Of a stretch of 64,000 nt of DNA, positions 1 through 8,887 are shown piece after piece. The notes under the pieces were generated by a model. It did no database searches and was not told the DNA's origin. It saw only the letters and a program-made list of their open reading frames with translations. How positions within the stretch are numbered: the stretch's first letter is position 1; each line of letters begins with the position of its first letter. Both the position numbers and the translations under genes were made by a program. The DNA comes from Arthrobacter sp. Leaf69 (GTDB lineage: Bacteria; Actinomycetota; Actinomycetes; Actinomycetales; Micrococcaceae), in contig NZ_LMLR01000011.1 of the NCBI RefSeq assembly GCF_001422645.1, positions 317,701 through 381,700 of the forward strand. The letters run 5' to 3'.

Positions 1-255
1 GATTCCCCAAGGGAACCCATGAGCTATCCCGTGGACAATCGCACCCGAAATCGAGCGGAGAGTCCTCAAGGTCATAACCCAAGTGTTGGCGTAAGCACCG
101 AAGGTCTAGACTACGCTAATTTTGCCTTCGGCCGCAAATGAGGCTGGTTCCGGAGTGAGGTACGTGATAGGCGCCACTCTGTATGGACAGAGCCTGCCGC
201 AACGACTTCCGGAACCGTGCCCACCTATCGTACAGGCTCCTCCCGGTCACCACGG
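1..255. other. left-edge stretch without a recognisable gene
   Basis: No convincing coding frame, tRNA or terminator is visible here. The stretch lies downstream of the ThiD-TenA stop codon, and its base composition is lower in GC than its neighbours, as expected for intergenic DNA. A minus-strand frame runs through it into the tenA part of the neighbouring gene, but it has no family resemblance and is a shadow. Confidence 0.4.
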
Positions 256-1923
256 TCAGGCGTGCAGCCGCGGCGCGTCGAAGAATTCGACCTCGTAGCG
301 GGCGGACTGCCGGAAAGCCAGAGCCATGGCGTGCCTCTCGCCCGCCGAGGCCGACCGCGCCGCGGCGTCGGTGTACGCGATGGCCTGCCGGGTGGCGGAG
401 GCAAAGTCCTCGTCCGCGTAGGTGGCCAGCCACACGGCGTAGGGATGTGCCTCCGGTGCTCCCGCGGCGAGGAACTGGGCGTGCAGGGACTCCCCGACCT
501 CGGCATAGAGCCAGAAGCACGGCAGCACGGCGGCTACCAGGACCCCGTAGCTGCCGGACACCGAGGCGGCCAGCAGGTGGTCCACATACGACTTGGTGAC
601 GGGTCCGGGCGTTACCTGGGCCGGGCGGGTACTCAGCCAGGTCCGGTGCAGCTCCGATTCCACTTCGAGGCAGTTCTGCGCGGAGCGGGCCCAGAAGAGC
701 TGCTCCGCCTCAGTGGGTGAGATCGCGGCGGCGCGCGCCAGCACACGGGAATAGCCGTTGAGGTAAAGCGCGTCCTGGCCGAGGTAGTAGGCGAAGTCCT
801 TCTCCGGCAGGGACCCGTCGGCCAGGGCCTTGATGAACTCCAGTCCGTAAATCGCCTCAAGGTCGGGGGCGGCCACTTCGCGGAGCGCGACGGCGAACTC
901 ACCCTCGGCCGGTTCCCTCACGATGGTGCCATGGTCCTGGGTGTGCCGCTGGACGTGGTGGAAGTGATGGACCGGTCCGTTCCCGGTTCCGACGTCGAGA
1001 GCCTCCGAGGCGCGCAGCGCCTCCCGCAGCCAGGGCTTGACCTCGCGGAGCGCGGCCTCCCAGTCCCCCGGCCCTGCCTGCAAAGTCTTACTCGCTTGCC
1101 CTGCACTCCCGGGTTGGGCAGTACTTCTCGCTTGAACGGTATTTCTGGCTTGCACGGTGGCGATCGCCGAGGACAGCGAACACCCGGTGCCGTGGCTGTT
1201 GCGGGTGTGTACCCGCTCCCCCGGCACCACGATGACGTCCTGCGCCAGGAGCCCAACGGTGTTGACCAGAGCATCGGGGCACCCGTCACCAGCGTTGGCG
1301 TCGGCGCCGCTGCCGCCGTTGCCGGCGTCGAGGTGGCCGCCCTTCACCAGGACCGTCGTGCCGGTCCTGGCGGCGAGCCGCTTGCCCTGGTCCAGCGCAG
1401 CGGCCCAGTCCGCGGCGGCAGATTCTCCGAGCAGGACCGCGAGTTCGGCGAGGTTGGGTGTGATCAGGTCCGCGAACGGCAGCAGCGCCTGAAGCGCCGC
1501 CTCATCCGCCTCCTGCAGCAGCCGGTCGCCGCTCGTCGCCACCATCACGGGATCCAGGACCACGACGCCGGGGCGGGTCTTCTCCAGCCAGCTGCGGACT
1601 GCGTCAATCACGGACGCGTCCCCCAGCATCCCGATTTTGACGGCGTCGATGGTGATGTCCTGGCTGAGGGCTTCCAGCTGGGCGGTCAGGAAGGCCGCCG
1701 GCGGGACGTGGACCGCGCTGACGCCGCGGGTGTTCTGGGCGGTCAGGGCGGTGATGGCCGCCATGCCGTAGCCGCCGTGTGCGGCGATGCTCTTGAGGTC
1801 GGCCTGGATCCCCGCGCCGCCGGAGGGGTCGGAGCCGGCGATGGCCAGCACCCGCGGGATCCGGGGCGCCGCAAGAGCAGGGACAGGCGGAAGAAGCGAT
1901 GAGGCGGTGGTCACGAGAGACAT
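256..1923 (-). CDS. thiD: ThiD-TenA fusion: HMP/HMP-P kinase with C-terminal TenA domain
   Basis: Bifunctional cytosolic thiamine enzyme of 555 aa. Residues about 25-270 are ThiD, which phosphorylates hydroxymethylpyrimidine and its monophosphate: the substrate/nucleotide motif AGSDPSGGAG is at residues 29-38 and the anion-hole motif HGTGCSLSSA at about 242-251. Residues about 335-555 are TenA (aminopyrimidine aminohydrolase, salvage), with the active-site stretch LPCFWLYAEVG near residue 467. ThiD-TenA fusions are known. Between GTGC and the last ThiD helix sits an extra Thr/Gln/Ala/Ser-rich insert (see the repeat entry). A TPP riboswitch lies directly upstream. The ATG at 1923 touches the end of the riboswitch with no ribosome-site spacing; GTG at 1914, 9 nt after AAGGG, may be the true start. 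Confidence 0.93.
   Translation of the reverse strand: MSLVTTASSLLPPVPALAAPRIPRVLAIAGSDPSGGAGIQADLKSIAAHGGYGMAAITALTAQNTRGVSAVHVPPAAFLTAQLEALSQDITIDAVKIGMLGDASVIDAVRSWLEKTRPGVVVLDPVMVATSGDRLLQEADEAALQALLPFADLITPNLAELAVLLGESAAADWAAALDQGKRLAARTGTTVLVKGGHLDAGNGGSGADANAGDGCPDALVNTVGLLAQDVIVVPGERVHTRNSHGTGCSLSSAIATVQARNTVQARSTAQPGSAGQASKTLQAGPGDWEAALREVKPWLREALRASEALDVGTGNGPVHHFHHVQRHTQDHGTIVREPAEGEFAVALREVAAPDLEAIYGLEFIKALADGSLPEKDFAYYLGQDALYLNGYSRVLARAAAISPTEAEQLFWARSAQNCLEVESELHRTWLSTRPAQVTPGPVTKSYVDHLLAASVSGSYGVLVAAVLPCFWLYAEVGESLHAQFLAAGAPEAHPYAVWLATYADEDFASATRQAIAYTDAAARSASAGERHAMALAFRQSARYEVEFFDAPRLHA
1069..1158 (-). repeat. five degenerate 18-bp repeats inside thiD-tenA
   Basis: In frame, the fusion protein reads TVQARN, TVQARS, TAQPGS, AGQASK, TLQAGP: five hexapeptides with Gln fixed at position 3. 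The DNA copies are diverged and poorer in GC than the flanks. They fall in the loop between the ThiD GTGC helix and the following helix, where ThiD proteins normally have only a few residues. Confidence 0.7.
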
Positions 1924-2003
1924 CCCTTCGCCGGTACTAGCCGGACAGGTTCAACGGGTCTGGATCTCAGCCGGCTCGATGCGCGGCACCCCGTGTCAGG
2001 GAT
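1921..2003 (-). promoter_or_regulatory. TPP riboswitch (THI element)
   Basis: On the minus strand the conserved blocks appear in order: ACGGGGTGCC, GGCTGAGA, ACCCGTTGAACCTG, and GGCTAGTACCGGCGAAGGGA. These are the signature strings of the thiamine pyrophosphate aptamer. The last helix contains the AAGGG that would serve as ribosome site, and no terminator hairpin separates aptamer and gene, so translational control of thiD-tenA is inferred. Confidence 0.95.
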
Positions 2004-2121
2004 CCAGCCTAGCCGCATGCCTTAACGAAGTCGCGGGCACGGCCCGAACCAGGCGTATTGCTACGCCGGCCGGACCGCACCCGCGGCCTTGCTGAAGTGT
2101 TCCGGTGCTAGAGCCCGATTC

Positions 2122-5100
2122 CTAGAGCTCCGAGGCCGGAACGCCGACACCGAGGATGATCGGTTCACTGGCGGCCGGTTTGGCCGCCGGCGTCGTCGCT
2201 GCCGGGACCTTCGCCTCGTGCACCGAAACGGCTGCCGCCTGCGGGGATTCCTGGCGCTGTTCCACCGAGGTCTCGTTCGCTGCACCCTGGGCGCGGCTGG
2301 CGCTCCGGTTGCGGCGGCCACGGCGGGCCCGGGACGTGCCTGCCCCGGCTTCCGCCTCGGTCTGCGAACCCGGCGCCTGGGCGGCGCGCCCCGGTCCGGT
2401 TCCGCCGGTGCGCGCCGGAGCGGCGGGCGCGGCCCGGCCTGCCGGTTCACGTGTTGCCGGTTCACGTGTTGCCGGTGCCTTCGCTTCCTCGGTTTCACCC
2501 AGGTGGGCGAAGGCCTCGGTCAGCAGGTCCAGCGTTAATGCAGGCGAACTGGCCTCGTCCGCGTGCTCCACGAAGGGCAGGGCGACCTGCTCGCCGCCGA
2601 ACGTCAGCACGGCGGCGGGGCGTCCGGCTGCTTCCTCGGATGCTGCCAGGTCCACAGCTGCCTCGACAGCGGCTTCGACGGCTGCCTCGCGGGCCCCGGC
2701 GTCGGCAGCGGTGCCCGCCTCGTCGTCGTGCAGGTGGGCGGCGTGCGCCGCTGCTGCGATGTTCGCCAACGCGGCCCGGGTTGCCTCGGCCTTGGCGTGG
2801 CGCTCAGCTTCCGTGGGTTCGGCGTGTGCAACTGCCGGGGCGGACTGCACGTCCGTGCCCTGGCCCCCCCGGCCGCGGCGGCGGCTCTTGCGTTCGGTCC
2901 GCGCGGCCGGCTGCTGCTCGGTCCGCGGGATGTGGTGCTCGGCGGCCACCACGTTGGCGCGGCGGTGTTCCACCGGCTCGTCATGGGTAACGATGCCGCG
3001 GCCAGCGCAGGTTTCGCACTGTTCACCGAAGACTTCCAGCAGACCGGTGCCCATGCGCTTGCGCGTCATCTGCACGAGGCCCAGCGAGGTCACCTCAGCC
3101 ACCTGGTGTTTGGTCCGGTCCCGGCCGAGGCACTCCACCATGCGGCGCAGCACCAGGTCGCGGTTGGACTCGAGCACCATGTCGATGAAGTCGATGACGA
3201 TAATGCCGCCGATGTCGCGCAGGCGCAGCTGCCGGACGACTTCCTCGGCCGCTTCAAGGTTGTTCTTGGTGACGGTTTCCTCAAGGTTGCCGCCGCTGCC
3301 GGTGAACTTGCCGGTGTTGACGTCCACCACGGTCATGGCTTCGGTGCGGTCGATCACGAGGGAGCCGCCAGAGGGCAGGAAGACCTTGCGGTCCAGGGCC
3401 TTGTGGATCTGTTCGTCGATGCGCCAGGCCGCGAAGATGTCCGTGTCCTTGGTCCACTTCTCCAGCCGGCCCACGAGGTCGGGGGCCACGTAGGTGACGT
3501 AGGCCTCGATGGTGTCCCAGGCTTCCTCGCCGGAGACGATCAGCTTGGAGAAGTCCTCGTTGAAGACGTCACGGACCACCTTGATGGTCAGATCGGGTTC
3601 GCCGTAGAGCAGCTCGGGCGCGAGGATCTTCGTCGAGGTCGACTGACCCTCGATCCCTTCCCACTGGGCGCGGAGGCGGTTGATGTCATGCGTGAGTTCT
3701 TCCTCGGACGCGCCCTCGGCGGCGGTGCGGACAATGACGCCCGCATCTTCCGGCAGGCGGTCCTTGAGGATCCGCTTGAGGCGGTTGCGTTCGACGTCGG
3801 GCAACTTGCGGGAGATGCCGGTCATGGAACCGCCGGGAACATACACGAGGTAGCGGCCGGGCAGGGAGATCTGGCTGGTGAGCCGGGCGCCCTTGTGGCC
3901 CACCGGATCCTTGGTGACCTGGACCAGTACGGAGTCGCCGGACTTCAGCGCGTTTTCAATCCGGCGCTGCTTGCCCTCGAGGTTCACGGATTCCCAGTTG
4001 ACTTCACCGGCGTAGAGCACGGCGTTGCGGCCGCGTCCGATGTCGACGAAGGCGGCTTCCATCGACGGCAGCACGTTCTGGACCTTGCCCAGGTACACGT
4101 TGCCGATCAGGGAATCCTGCTGGGTCTTCGACACGAAGTGCTCGGCCAGGACGCCGTCCTCGAGGACGCCGATCTGGATTCTGTCGTCGCGCTGGCGGAC
4201 GATCATCTGGCGGTCCACGGATTCGCGCCGGGCCAGGAACTCGGCCTCGGTGATGACGGTGCGGCGGCGGCCGGTATCGCGGGACTCGCGGCGGCGCTGC
4301 TTCTTCGCCTCCAGCCGGGTGGAACCCTTGAGGGACGTGACGCGGTTGTTGACCGGGGCCTCGGCGGCCGCACGGGGCGCGCGGACCCGGGTCACGGTGT
4401 TGGGCGGATCGTTGTCTTCCCCGCCGGTCAGTTCGAGGTCCTGGTCGCCGCGGCGGCGACGGCGACGGCGGCGCGAGGTCACGCCGTCTTCGAGCGTCCC
4501 CTCGGAGCCTTCTTCTGCCTCTTCTGCTTCGTCTTTGTCGCCTTCAGCCGAATCGGAATCGGCACCGGACTCGCTGTCGGACCCACGGCTGCTGCGTCCG
4601 CGGCGTCCGCGGCTGCGCCGGCGACGGCGGCTTCCGGCGTCCTCGCCGTCGCCCTCCTCGGTCTCTTCTTCCTCAGCCTCTGCGACGGCGGCGGCCGGCG
4701 CCGGGCGCACGACGGCGTTCAGGTCCGGCGCCTGGAAGATCATCGAGGTGACCGCTCCCGGCTCCAGGAACAGCGAGGCGGCGGCGGAGGGCGCTTCGGC
4801 AGGTGTGTCTGTGGCTTCTGTTGCTACAGAGGCAGCGGCTGCTGCTTCCGGAGTCTGCGCGGCGGCTTCCGCTGCCAGGGTCGCGTCCGGGGTTTCGACA
4901 GCCGGAGCCTCAGCGACAGCGACTTCAGGGACAACCGTCTCCGCTACAGGGGTCTCCGCTACAGGGGCGGCGGCCTTGGCGCGGCTCGCGCGGCGGCGGA
5001 CCGGCTTCTCAACGGGCGCTTCGGCGGCGGCTACTGCCGGCGCCTCAGCGGCCGGCGCCTCGGCCGCGGTGTCCTCAGCGAAGGCCGGCAGGGGTTCGGC

Positions 5101-5370
5101 CGGCTCGGCGACCTTGCGGGCCCGGGTGCGGCGCGCAGGCGCCTTGGCTTTGGCCTCGGGAGCGGGAGCCTCTGCGGCGACAGCTGCATCCGGCGCGGGC
5201 ACTGCAGCGTCCGGCGCGGCCTCCGCTGCGGCTTCCTTCTTCGGCAGGGCCTTGCGGCGGGTCCGGACCGGCCGCTTCGGCGGTGTGGCTACAGCAGCCT
5301 CTGCCGTTTCTACTGCTTCTTCGGCAACGAGAGAATCTCCGTTACCCGTGACAACCTGGTCATTATCCAT
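2122..5370 (-). CDS. rne: ribonuclease E/G family endoribonuclease
   Basis: Main endoribonuclease for mRNA decay and rRNA/tRNA processing; 1082 aa. Residues 1 to about 390 are an Ala/Glu/Pro-rich region with basic patches (KPVRRR, runs of Arg after acidic blocks). The catalytic core starts with an S1-type RNA-binding domain near residues 410-490 (YLGKVQNVLPSMEAAFVDIG). The two catalytic aspartates are seen in VVDVNTG (about 680) and VIDFIDM (about 726), and the zinc-link cysteines in CETCAGRG (about 785). The tail from about 800 on is again low-complexity. The extended tails flanking the core match actinobacterial RNase E and probably act as scaffold. AGGAG lies 11 nt before the ATG. VKOR is divergent; no terminator is evident at the 3' end. 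Confidence 0.96.
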   Translation of the reverse strand: MDNDQVVTGNGDSLVAEEAVETAEAAVATPPKRPVRTRRKALPKKEAAAEAAPDAAVPAPDAAVAAEAPAPEAKAKAPARRTRARKVAEPAEPLPAFAEDTAAEAPAAEAPAVAAAEAPVEKPVRRRASRAKAAAPVAETPVAETVVPEVAVAEAPAVETPDATLAAEAAAQTPEAAAAASVATEATDTPAEAPSAAASLFLEPGAVTSMIFQAPDLNAVVRPAPAAAVAEAEEEETEEGDGEDAGSRRRRRSRGRRGRSSRGSDSESGADSDSAEGDKDEAEEAEEGSEGTLEDGVTSRRRRRRRRGDQDLELTGGEDNDPPNTVTRVRAPRAAAEAPVNNRVTSLKGSTRLEAKKQRRRESRDTGRRRTVITEAEFLARRESVDRQMIVRQRDDRIQIGVLEDGVLAEHFVSKTQQDSLIGNVYLGKVQNVLPSMEAAFVDIGRGRNAVLYAGEVNWESVNLEGKQRRIENALKSGDSVLVQVTKDPVGHKGARLTSQISLPGRYLVYVPGGSMTGISRKLPDVERNRLKRILKDRLPEDAGVIVRTAAEGASEEELTHDINRLRAQWEGIEGQSTSTKILAPELLYGEPDLTIKVVRDVFNEDFSKLIVSGEEAWDTIEAYVTYVAPDLVGRLEKWTKDTDIFAAWRIDEQIHKALDRKVFLPSGGSLVIDRTEAMTVVDVNTGKFTGSGGNLEETVTKNNLEAAEEVVRQLRLRDIGGIIVIDFIDMVLESNRDLVLRRMVECLGRDRTKHQVAEVTSLGLVQMTRKRMGTGLLEVFGEQCETCAGRGIVTHDEPVEHRRANVVAAEHHIPRTEQQPAARTERKSRRRGRGGQGTDVQSAPAVAHAEPTEAERHAKAEATRAALANIAAAAHAAHLHDDEAGTAADAGAREAAVEAAVEAAVDLAASEEAAGRPAAVLTFGGEQVALPFVEHADEASSPALTLDLLTEAFAHLGETEEAKAPATREPATREPAGRAAPAAPARTGGTGPGRAAQAPGSQTEAEAGAGTSRARRGRRNRSASRAQGAANETSVEQRQESPQAAAVSVHEAKVPAATTPAAKPAASEPIILGVGVPASEL

Positions 5371-5839
5371 ATATGGCGATGCTCCTGCCCCTGACGTGCC
5401 GCCACATCCGGCACCCGTTGGGGCAAATATTTGTCAGCACCCGCAGGCATTGACAGAAGTCAATTGGATACCCTCAGGTTCGCACCGGCAGTGGGGTGCG
5501 GCAGCCCTGGAGGGCCGGCGGAATTGTTCTGAAACCCGTTGATCTACACGCCACAACCAGGTGCCGTCCAATGGCATTGCGGGACAGCCTGGATCAGAGG
5601 ATCCGTAGCTCCCTGCTCATCATTGGCGGTCTTGGGAACAAAGTCGCCGGACCGGGACCCGGATGTGGATCGGGTTCCAGCCACGATCATTGTCTCACAG
5701 GAGCCGTCAAAGCAGGCGTAACCAAGGCATCCGGACCGCACTGTGGAAACGAATCCCCGGGGAAGGCATGGGCCTTCCCCGGCTTCGTCCAGTCACCGGC
5801 GATAGAATCGGACCAGTTGCACCGACCCGAAGGACTTTC
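5371..5839. promoter_or_regulatory. rne / VKOR divergent intergenic region
   Basis: A 469-bp stretch with no convincing gene. It holds a palindrome CAAATATTTG (5424-5433) and an inverted repeat TTGAC-agaa-GTCAA (5450-5463) on the rne side. On the VKOR side an 11-bp hairpin (5757-5767 with 5772-5782) precedes a TAGAAT -10 hexamer at 5803-5808 on the plus strand. The length suggests a long rne 5' untranslated leader, which would be in keeping with leader-mediated autocontrol known for enterobacterial rne; that part is inference. Confidence 0.45.
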
Positions 5840-6511
5840 ATGCCCAGCATCTCCAGCGCCACCGGCGAGGCAGCCGCGCAGCAGCAAGACACCAGCCCGT
5901 CCGCTGCGGAACGGCCGTTGCCTCCGATGACCCGCGACCGGCCGTTCGCGTGGCTCCTGCTTATCACCGGCGTCGTCGGCTGGCTCGCCTCCGGAATTCT
6001 GGTGCTGGAGAAGCTTGAGGTCCTCAAGGATCCCGGCCACGTCACGGTCTGCGATGTAAATCCCTGGATCTCCTGCGGCCAGGTCATGCAGACACCGCAG
6101 AGTTCGGTGTTCGGATTCCCCAACATGTTCATCGGCATCGTGGCGTTCGCCGTCATCATCACCACTGCGATGGGGATGCTTGCGGGTGCCAGGTTCGCCC
6201 GCTGGTACTGGCTGGGACTGCAGGCCGGGGTGACACTGGGCTTCGCGTTTGTGGTGTGGCTCTGGTCCCAGGCGCTGTACTCCATCCACATCCTGTGCCC
6301 GTTCTGCATGGTGGTCTGGGCCGCGATGATTCCGCTGTTCGTCTGGGTCACGGTCCGCAATGTGAGCCACGGTGTGATCCGGCTGCCCGCGGGCCCTACG
6401 AGGGTCCTGGGCGACTCCGGCTGGATCATCACGGCGCTGCTCTATGTCGCCGTCATCGCCACCATCTTCTTCGCCTTCATCCAGGTTTTCATCGGGACGT
6501 CCGGCTACTGA
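5840..6511 (+). CDS. vitamin K epoxide reductase (VKOR) family membrane protein
   Basis: Quinone-coupled membrane oxidoreductase that in actinobacteria re-oxidises DsbA-like proteins for disulfide formation outside the membrane. 223 aa with about five hydrophobic segments. The loop cysteine pair is in VCDVNPWISCGQ (about residues 70-80) and the active-site CxxC is CPFC at about 153-156, as in bacterial VKOR. The ATG at 5840 is chosen over an upstream in-frame ATG (5663) because AAGGA lies just upstream, a TAGAAT -10 sits at 5803, and the family fold begins after it. It is convergent with ndk across a long hairpin. Confidence 0.9.
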   Translation: MPSISSATGEAAAQQQDTSPSAAERPLPPMTRDRPFAWLLLITGVVGWLASGILVLEKLEVLKDPGHVTVCDVNPWISCGQVMQTPQSSVFGFPNMFIGIVAFAVIITTAMGMLAGARFARWYWLGLQAGVTLGFAFVVWLWSQALYSIHILCPFCMVVWAAMIPLFVWVTVRNVSHGVIRLPAGPTRVLGDSGWIITALLYVAVIATIFFAFIQVFIGTSGY

Positions 6512-6536
6512 GGAGATGGACCCCGGTTAACCGCCG

Positions 6537-6593
6537 CGAGGTGACAGTTAAGGCCCATGTTCACGTTGAACATGGGCCTTAACTGTCACCTCG
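6537..6593. terminator. perfect 27-bp hairpin between convergent VKOR and ndk
   Basis: Arms 6537-6563 and 6567-6593 are exact reverse complements around a 3-nt loop. No T-run follows on either strand. The position between two convergent genes suggests a bidirectional terminator or 3'-end stabiliser. Confidence 0.7.
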
Positions 6594-6618
6594 GTGACTC
6601 TCACACGGCGGGAACCGT

Positions 6619-7038
6619 TTAGTTCTGGAACCAGATCTTGATCTCGCGTTCCGCGGAATCCACGGAGTCCGAGCCGTGGACCAGGTTCTGCTGCACCTTC
6701 AGGCCCCAGTCGCGGCCGAAGTCACCGCGGATGGTGCCGGGCGCCGCCGTCGTCGGGTCCGTGGTGCCGGCGAGGGAGCGGAAGCCCTCGATGACGCGGT
6801 GGCCCTCGAAGATCGCGGCGACAACGGGGCCGCTGAGCATGAACTCGACCAACGGCTCGTAGAACGGCTTGCCCACGTGCTCCTCGTAGTGCTGCTCCAG
6901 CAGTTCGCGGCTCGCGTCGACCTTCTTGAGCTCGGCCAGGGTGTAGCCCTTGGCTTCGATGCGGGCGATGATGCTGCCGGTCAGGTTGCGGGTGACGCCG
7001 TCGGGCTTGATCAGGACGAGGGTGCGCTCAATGCTCAC
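6619..7038 (-). CDS. ndk: nucleoside diphosphate kinase
   Basis: Transfers the gamma-phosphate from ATP to other NDPs through a phosphohistidine. 139 aa, the usual length. The catalytic histidine is H121 in NLVHGSDS, and the N-terminal [12 protein letters not shown] and the C-terminal WF ending are typical. The start is GTG at 7038 with GGAG about 6 nt upstream. It is last in the minus-strand series ileS-folC-DUF4233-ndk, 40 nt after the DUF4233 gene. Confidence 0.97.
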   Translation of the reverse strand: MSIERTLVLIKPDGVTRNLTGSIIARIEAKGYTLAELKKVDASRELLEQHYEEHVGKPFYEPLVEFMLSGPVVAAIFEGHRVIEGFRSLAGTTDPTTAAPGTIRGDFGRDWGLKVQQNLVHGSDSVDSAEREIKIWFQN

Positions 7039-7078
7039 AGCTGCTCCAATGTGTTTGGGGTGGGATTCGGAAATAAGT

Positions 7079-7522
7079 CTAGTTGCTCTGGTCTTCGGGG
7101 TGCGCGGCGTCCCAGGCGGCCTGCTCGCGTTCCCGCTGCGAGGCCTCCCGGTCGATCCGGATGCCGGTGCGGATCCCGTACCACCAGGCCACGGCGAAGA
7201 GGCCGCCCACCAGGAACATCGCCGGTTCCAGGAGGCCGGTCAGGATCAACACGATCTGCAGGATCCAGCCCAAAGCCACGCCCCACGGTTTGGAGAGCAC
7301 CGCACACGTGAAGACGTAGACGAGCGCCAGTCCGATCCCGACCGAGAAGATCAGGACCGGCGGGAACTCGTCCCGCCGCAGCCCGAAGACGGTGAGGGTG
7401 CCAAAGACCACCACAAAGGCCTCCAGCAGCAGCACCGTCGAGGCGAACATGACCTTGGTGGAACGGCGCTTCTTGGGCATGCCCGGACGCCATTCGCGCT
7501 GGGCCTTGGTGAGTTTCGCCAT
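7079..7522 (-). CDS. DUF4233 family small membrane protein
   Basis: 147-aa protein of the DUF4233 family; function unknown. A basic N-terminus is followed by about four hydrophobic segments (two from residue 24 on, then [10 protein letters not shown] and [12 protein letters not shown] regions), ending in a charged cytoplasmic tail rich in Arg/Glu. The gene starts 3 nt after the folC stop, so it is probably translationally coupled. The folC-DUF4233-ndk order is common in Actinobacteria, which ties this protein to the block but does not say what it does. Confidence 0.85.
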   Translation of the reverse strand: MAKLTKAQREWRPGMPKKRRSTKVMFASTVLLLEAFVVVFGTLTVFGLRRDEFPPVLIFSVGIGLALVYVFTCAVLSKPWGVALGWILQIVLILTGLLEPAMFLVGGLFAVAWWYGIRTGIRIDREASQREREQAAWDAAHPEDQSN

Positions 7523-7525
7523 GGC

Positions 7526-8884
7526 TTACGCATCCGCCTTTCCGAGCAGGATCCGGGCGTCCGCGACGAGCGTGATGGAGCCCGTGACGAGGACGCCGCC
7601 GGCGAGGTCGTCGTTGGATTCGGCGCGTTCCACCGCCCATTCGAGGGCGTCGTCGAGCTTCTCGGCCACGTGGATGTTGTCCTCGCCGAAGCCCAGCTCG
7701 ACGGCGAGTTCCGCGAGGTCTTCGGCCGGCACGGCGCGCGGCGAGTTGGACTGGGTGAAGCAGTACTCGGCGGCCAGGTCGCCCAGGGATTCCTTGAGCT
7801 GGCGGAGGATCTCCTCGGCGTCCTTCTCCCGCAGGACACCGACCACAACCACGAGTTTGGTGAAGCTGAACGCCTCGTGGATGGCCTCGGCGGACACTCG
7901 GATGCCTTCGGGGTTGTGCGCGGCGTCCACGATGATGGTCGGCGCCGTGCGCACCACCTCGAGCCGGCCGGGCGAGGTGACGGAGGCGAAGGCCTCCTGG
8001 ACCACCTCGGCGTCGAGCGCCTTTTCGGCGCCGAAGAAGGCCTCCAGCGCGGCGATCGCGACGGCGGCGTTCTCGGCCTGGTGGGCGCCGTGCAGCGGCA
8101 CCAGGAGGTCCTCGTAGCGGCCGGCGATGCCCTGGATGGTGACCATCTGCCCGCCGACGGCGACGGTGCGGGACTCGACGCCGAACTCGACGCCCTCGAA
8201 GCGGAACGGCACGTTCGTTTCCTTGGCCTTTTCCAGCAGCACCTGGGCCGCGTCACGGGGCTGCGCGGCACTGACCAGGAAGCCGCCGGGCTTGATGATG
8301 CCGGCCTTTTCGTGCGCGATGTCCTCGGTGGTGTCACCGAGGAGGTCCGTGTGGTCCAGCGAGATCGGCGTGACCACAAAGACCTGGCCGTCGCCGACGT
8401 TGGTCGCGTCGGTGATGCCGCCCAGGCCCACTTCGATGACGGCGACGTTGACCGGCTGGTCCGCGAAGACCGCGAAGCCCAGGATGGTGAGGCACTCGAA
8501 GTAGGTCAAGCGGGGCTGGCCCTGGGCCTCGAGTTCGCTGTCCACGATCGCCAGGTACGGGCGGATTTCGTCCCAGATCCGGACGAAAGTCTCGTCCGGT
8601 ACCGGTTCGCCGTCGATGCTGATCCGTTCGGTGACTTTGGACAGGTGCGGGCTGGTGTACCGGCCCGTGCTCAGCCCGTGGGCCCGCAGCCCGGCCTCGA
8701 TCATCCGTGCGGTGGAGGTTTTGCCGTTGGTGCCGGTGACGTGGATGATCGGGAACGCCTTGTTCGGCTCCCCCAGGATGTCCATGGCCCGGTGCAGCGG
8801 GGCCAGCCGGGGCTCCATCTTGTTTTCCGGCGCCCGGCCCAGCAGCTCGGCGTAGACGCTTTCTACGGAGAATTCATCGGTCAT
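7526..8884 (-). CDS. folC: bifunctional folylpolyglutamate / dihydrofolate synthase
   Basis: Adds glutamate to dihydropteroate and to tetrahydrofolates in an ATP-dependent ligase reaction of the Mur-ligase superfamily. 452 aa, normal length. The P-loop GTNGKTST is at residues 51-58, followed by GRYTSPHL and the Mur-ligase VDAAHNPEG segment in the C-terminal domain. Its ATG lies 3 nt downstream of the ileS stop codon, so it is co-transcribed with ileS and would share its T-box control. The adjoining DUF4233 gene starts right after its stop. Confidence 0.96.
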   Translation of the reverse strand: MTDEFSVESVYAELLGRAPENKMEPRLAPLHRAMDILGEPNKAFPIIHVTGTNGKTSTARMIEAGLRAHGLSTGRYTSPHLSKVTERISIDGEPVPDETFVRIWDEIRPYLAIVDSELEAQGQPRLTYFECLTILGFAVFADQPVNVAVIEVGLGGITDATNVGDGQVFVVTPISLDHTDLLGDTTEDIAHEKAGIIKPGGFLVSAAQPRDAAQVLLEKAKETNVPFRFEGVEFGVESRTVAVGGQMVTIQGIAGRYEDLLVPLHGAHQAENAAVAIAALEAFFGAEKALDAEVVQEAFASVTSPGRLEVVRTAPTIIVDAAHNPEGIRVSAEAIHEAFSFTKLVVVVGVLREKDAEEILRQLKESLGDLAAEYCFTQSNSPRAVPAEDLAELAVELGFGEDNIHVAEKLDDALEWAVERAESNDDLAGGVLVTGSITLVADARILLGKADA

Positions 8885-8887
8885 GGA

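Noticed and set aside
1-520. Minus-strand frame at the left edge
   Set aside because: Overlaps tenA out of frame; Arg/Gly-rich shadow composition and no motif.
2563-5394. Plus-strand open frame of about 940 codons opposite rne
   Set aside because: Complementary to Ala/Glu/Arg-rich RNase E codons; translation is low-complexity Gly/Val/Asp text with no motif.
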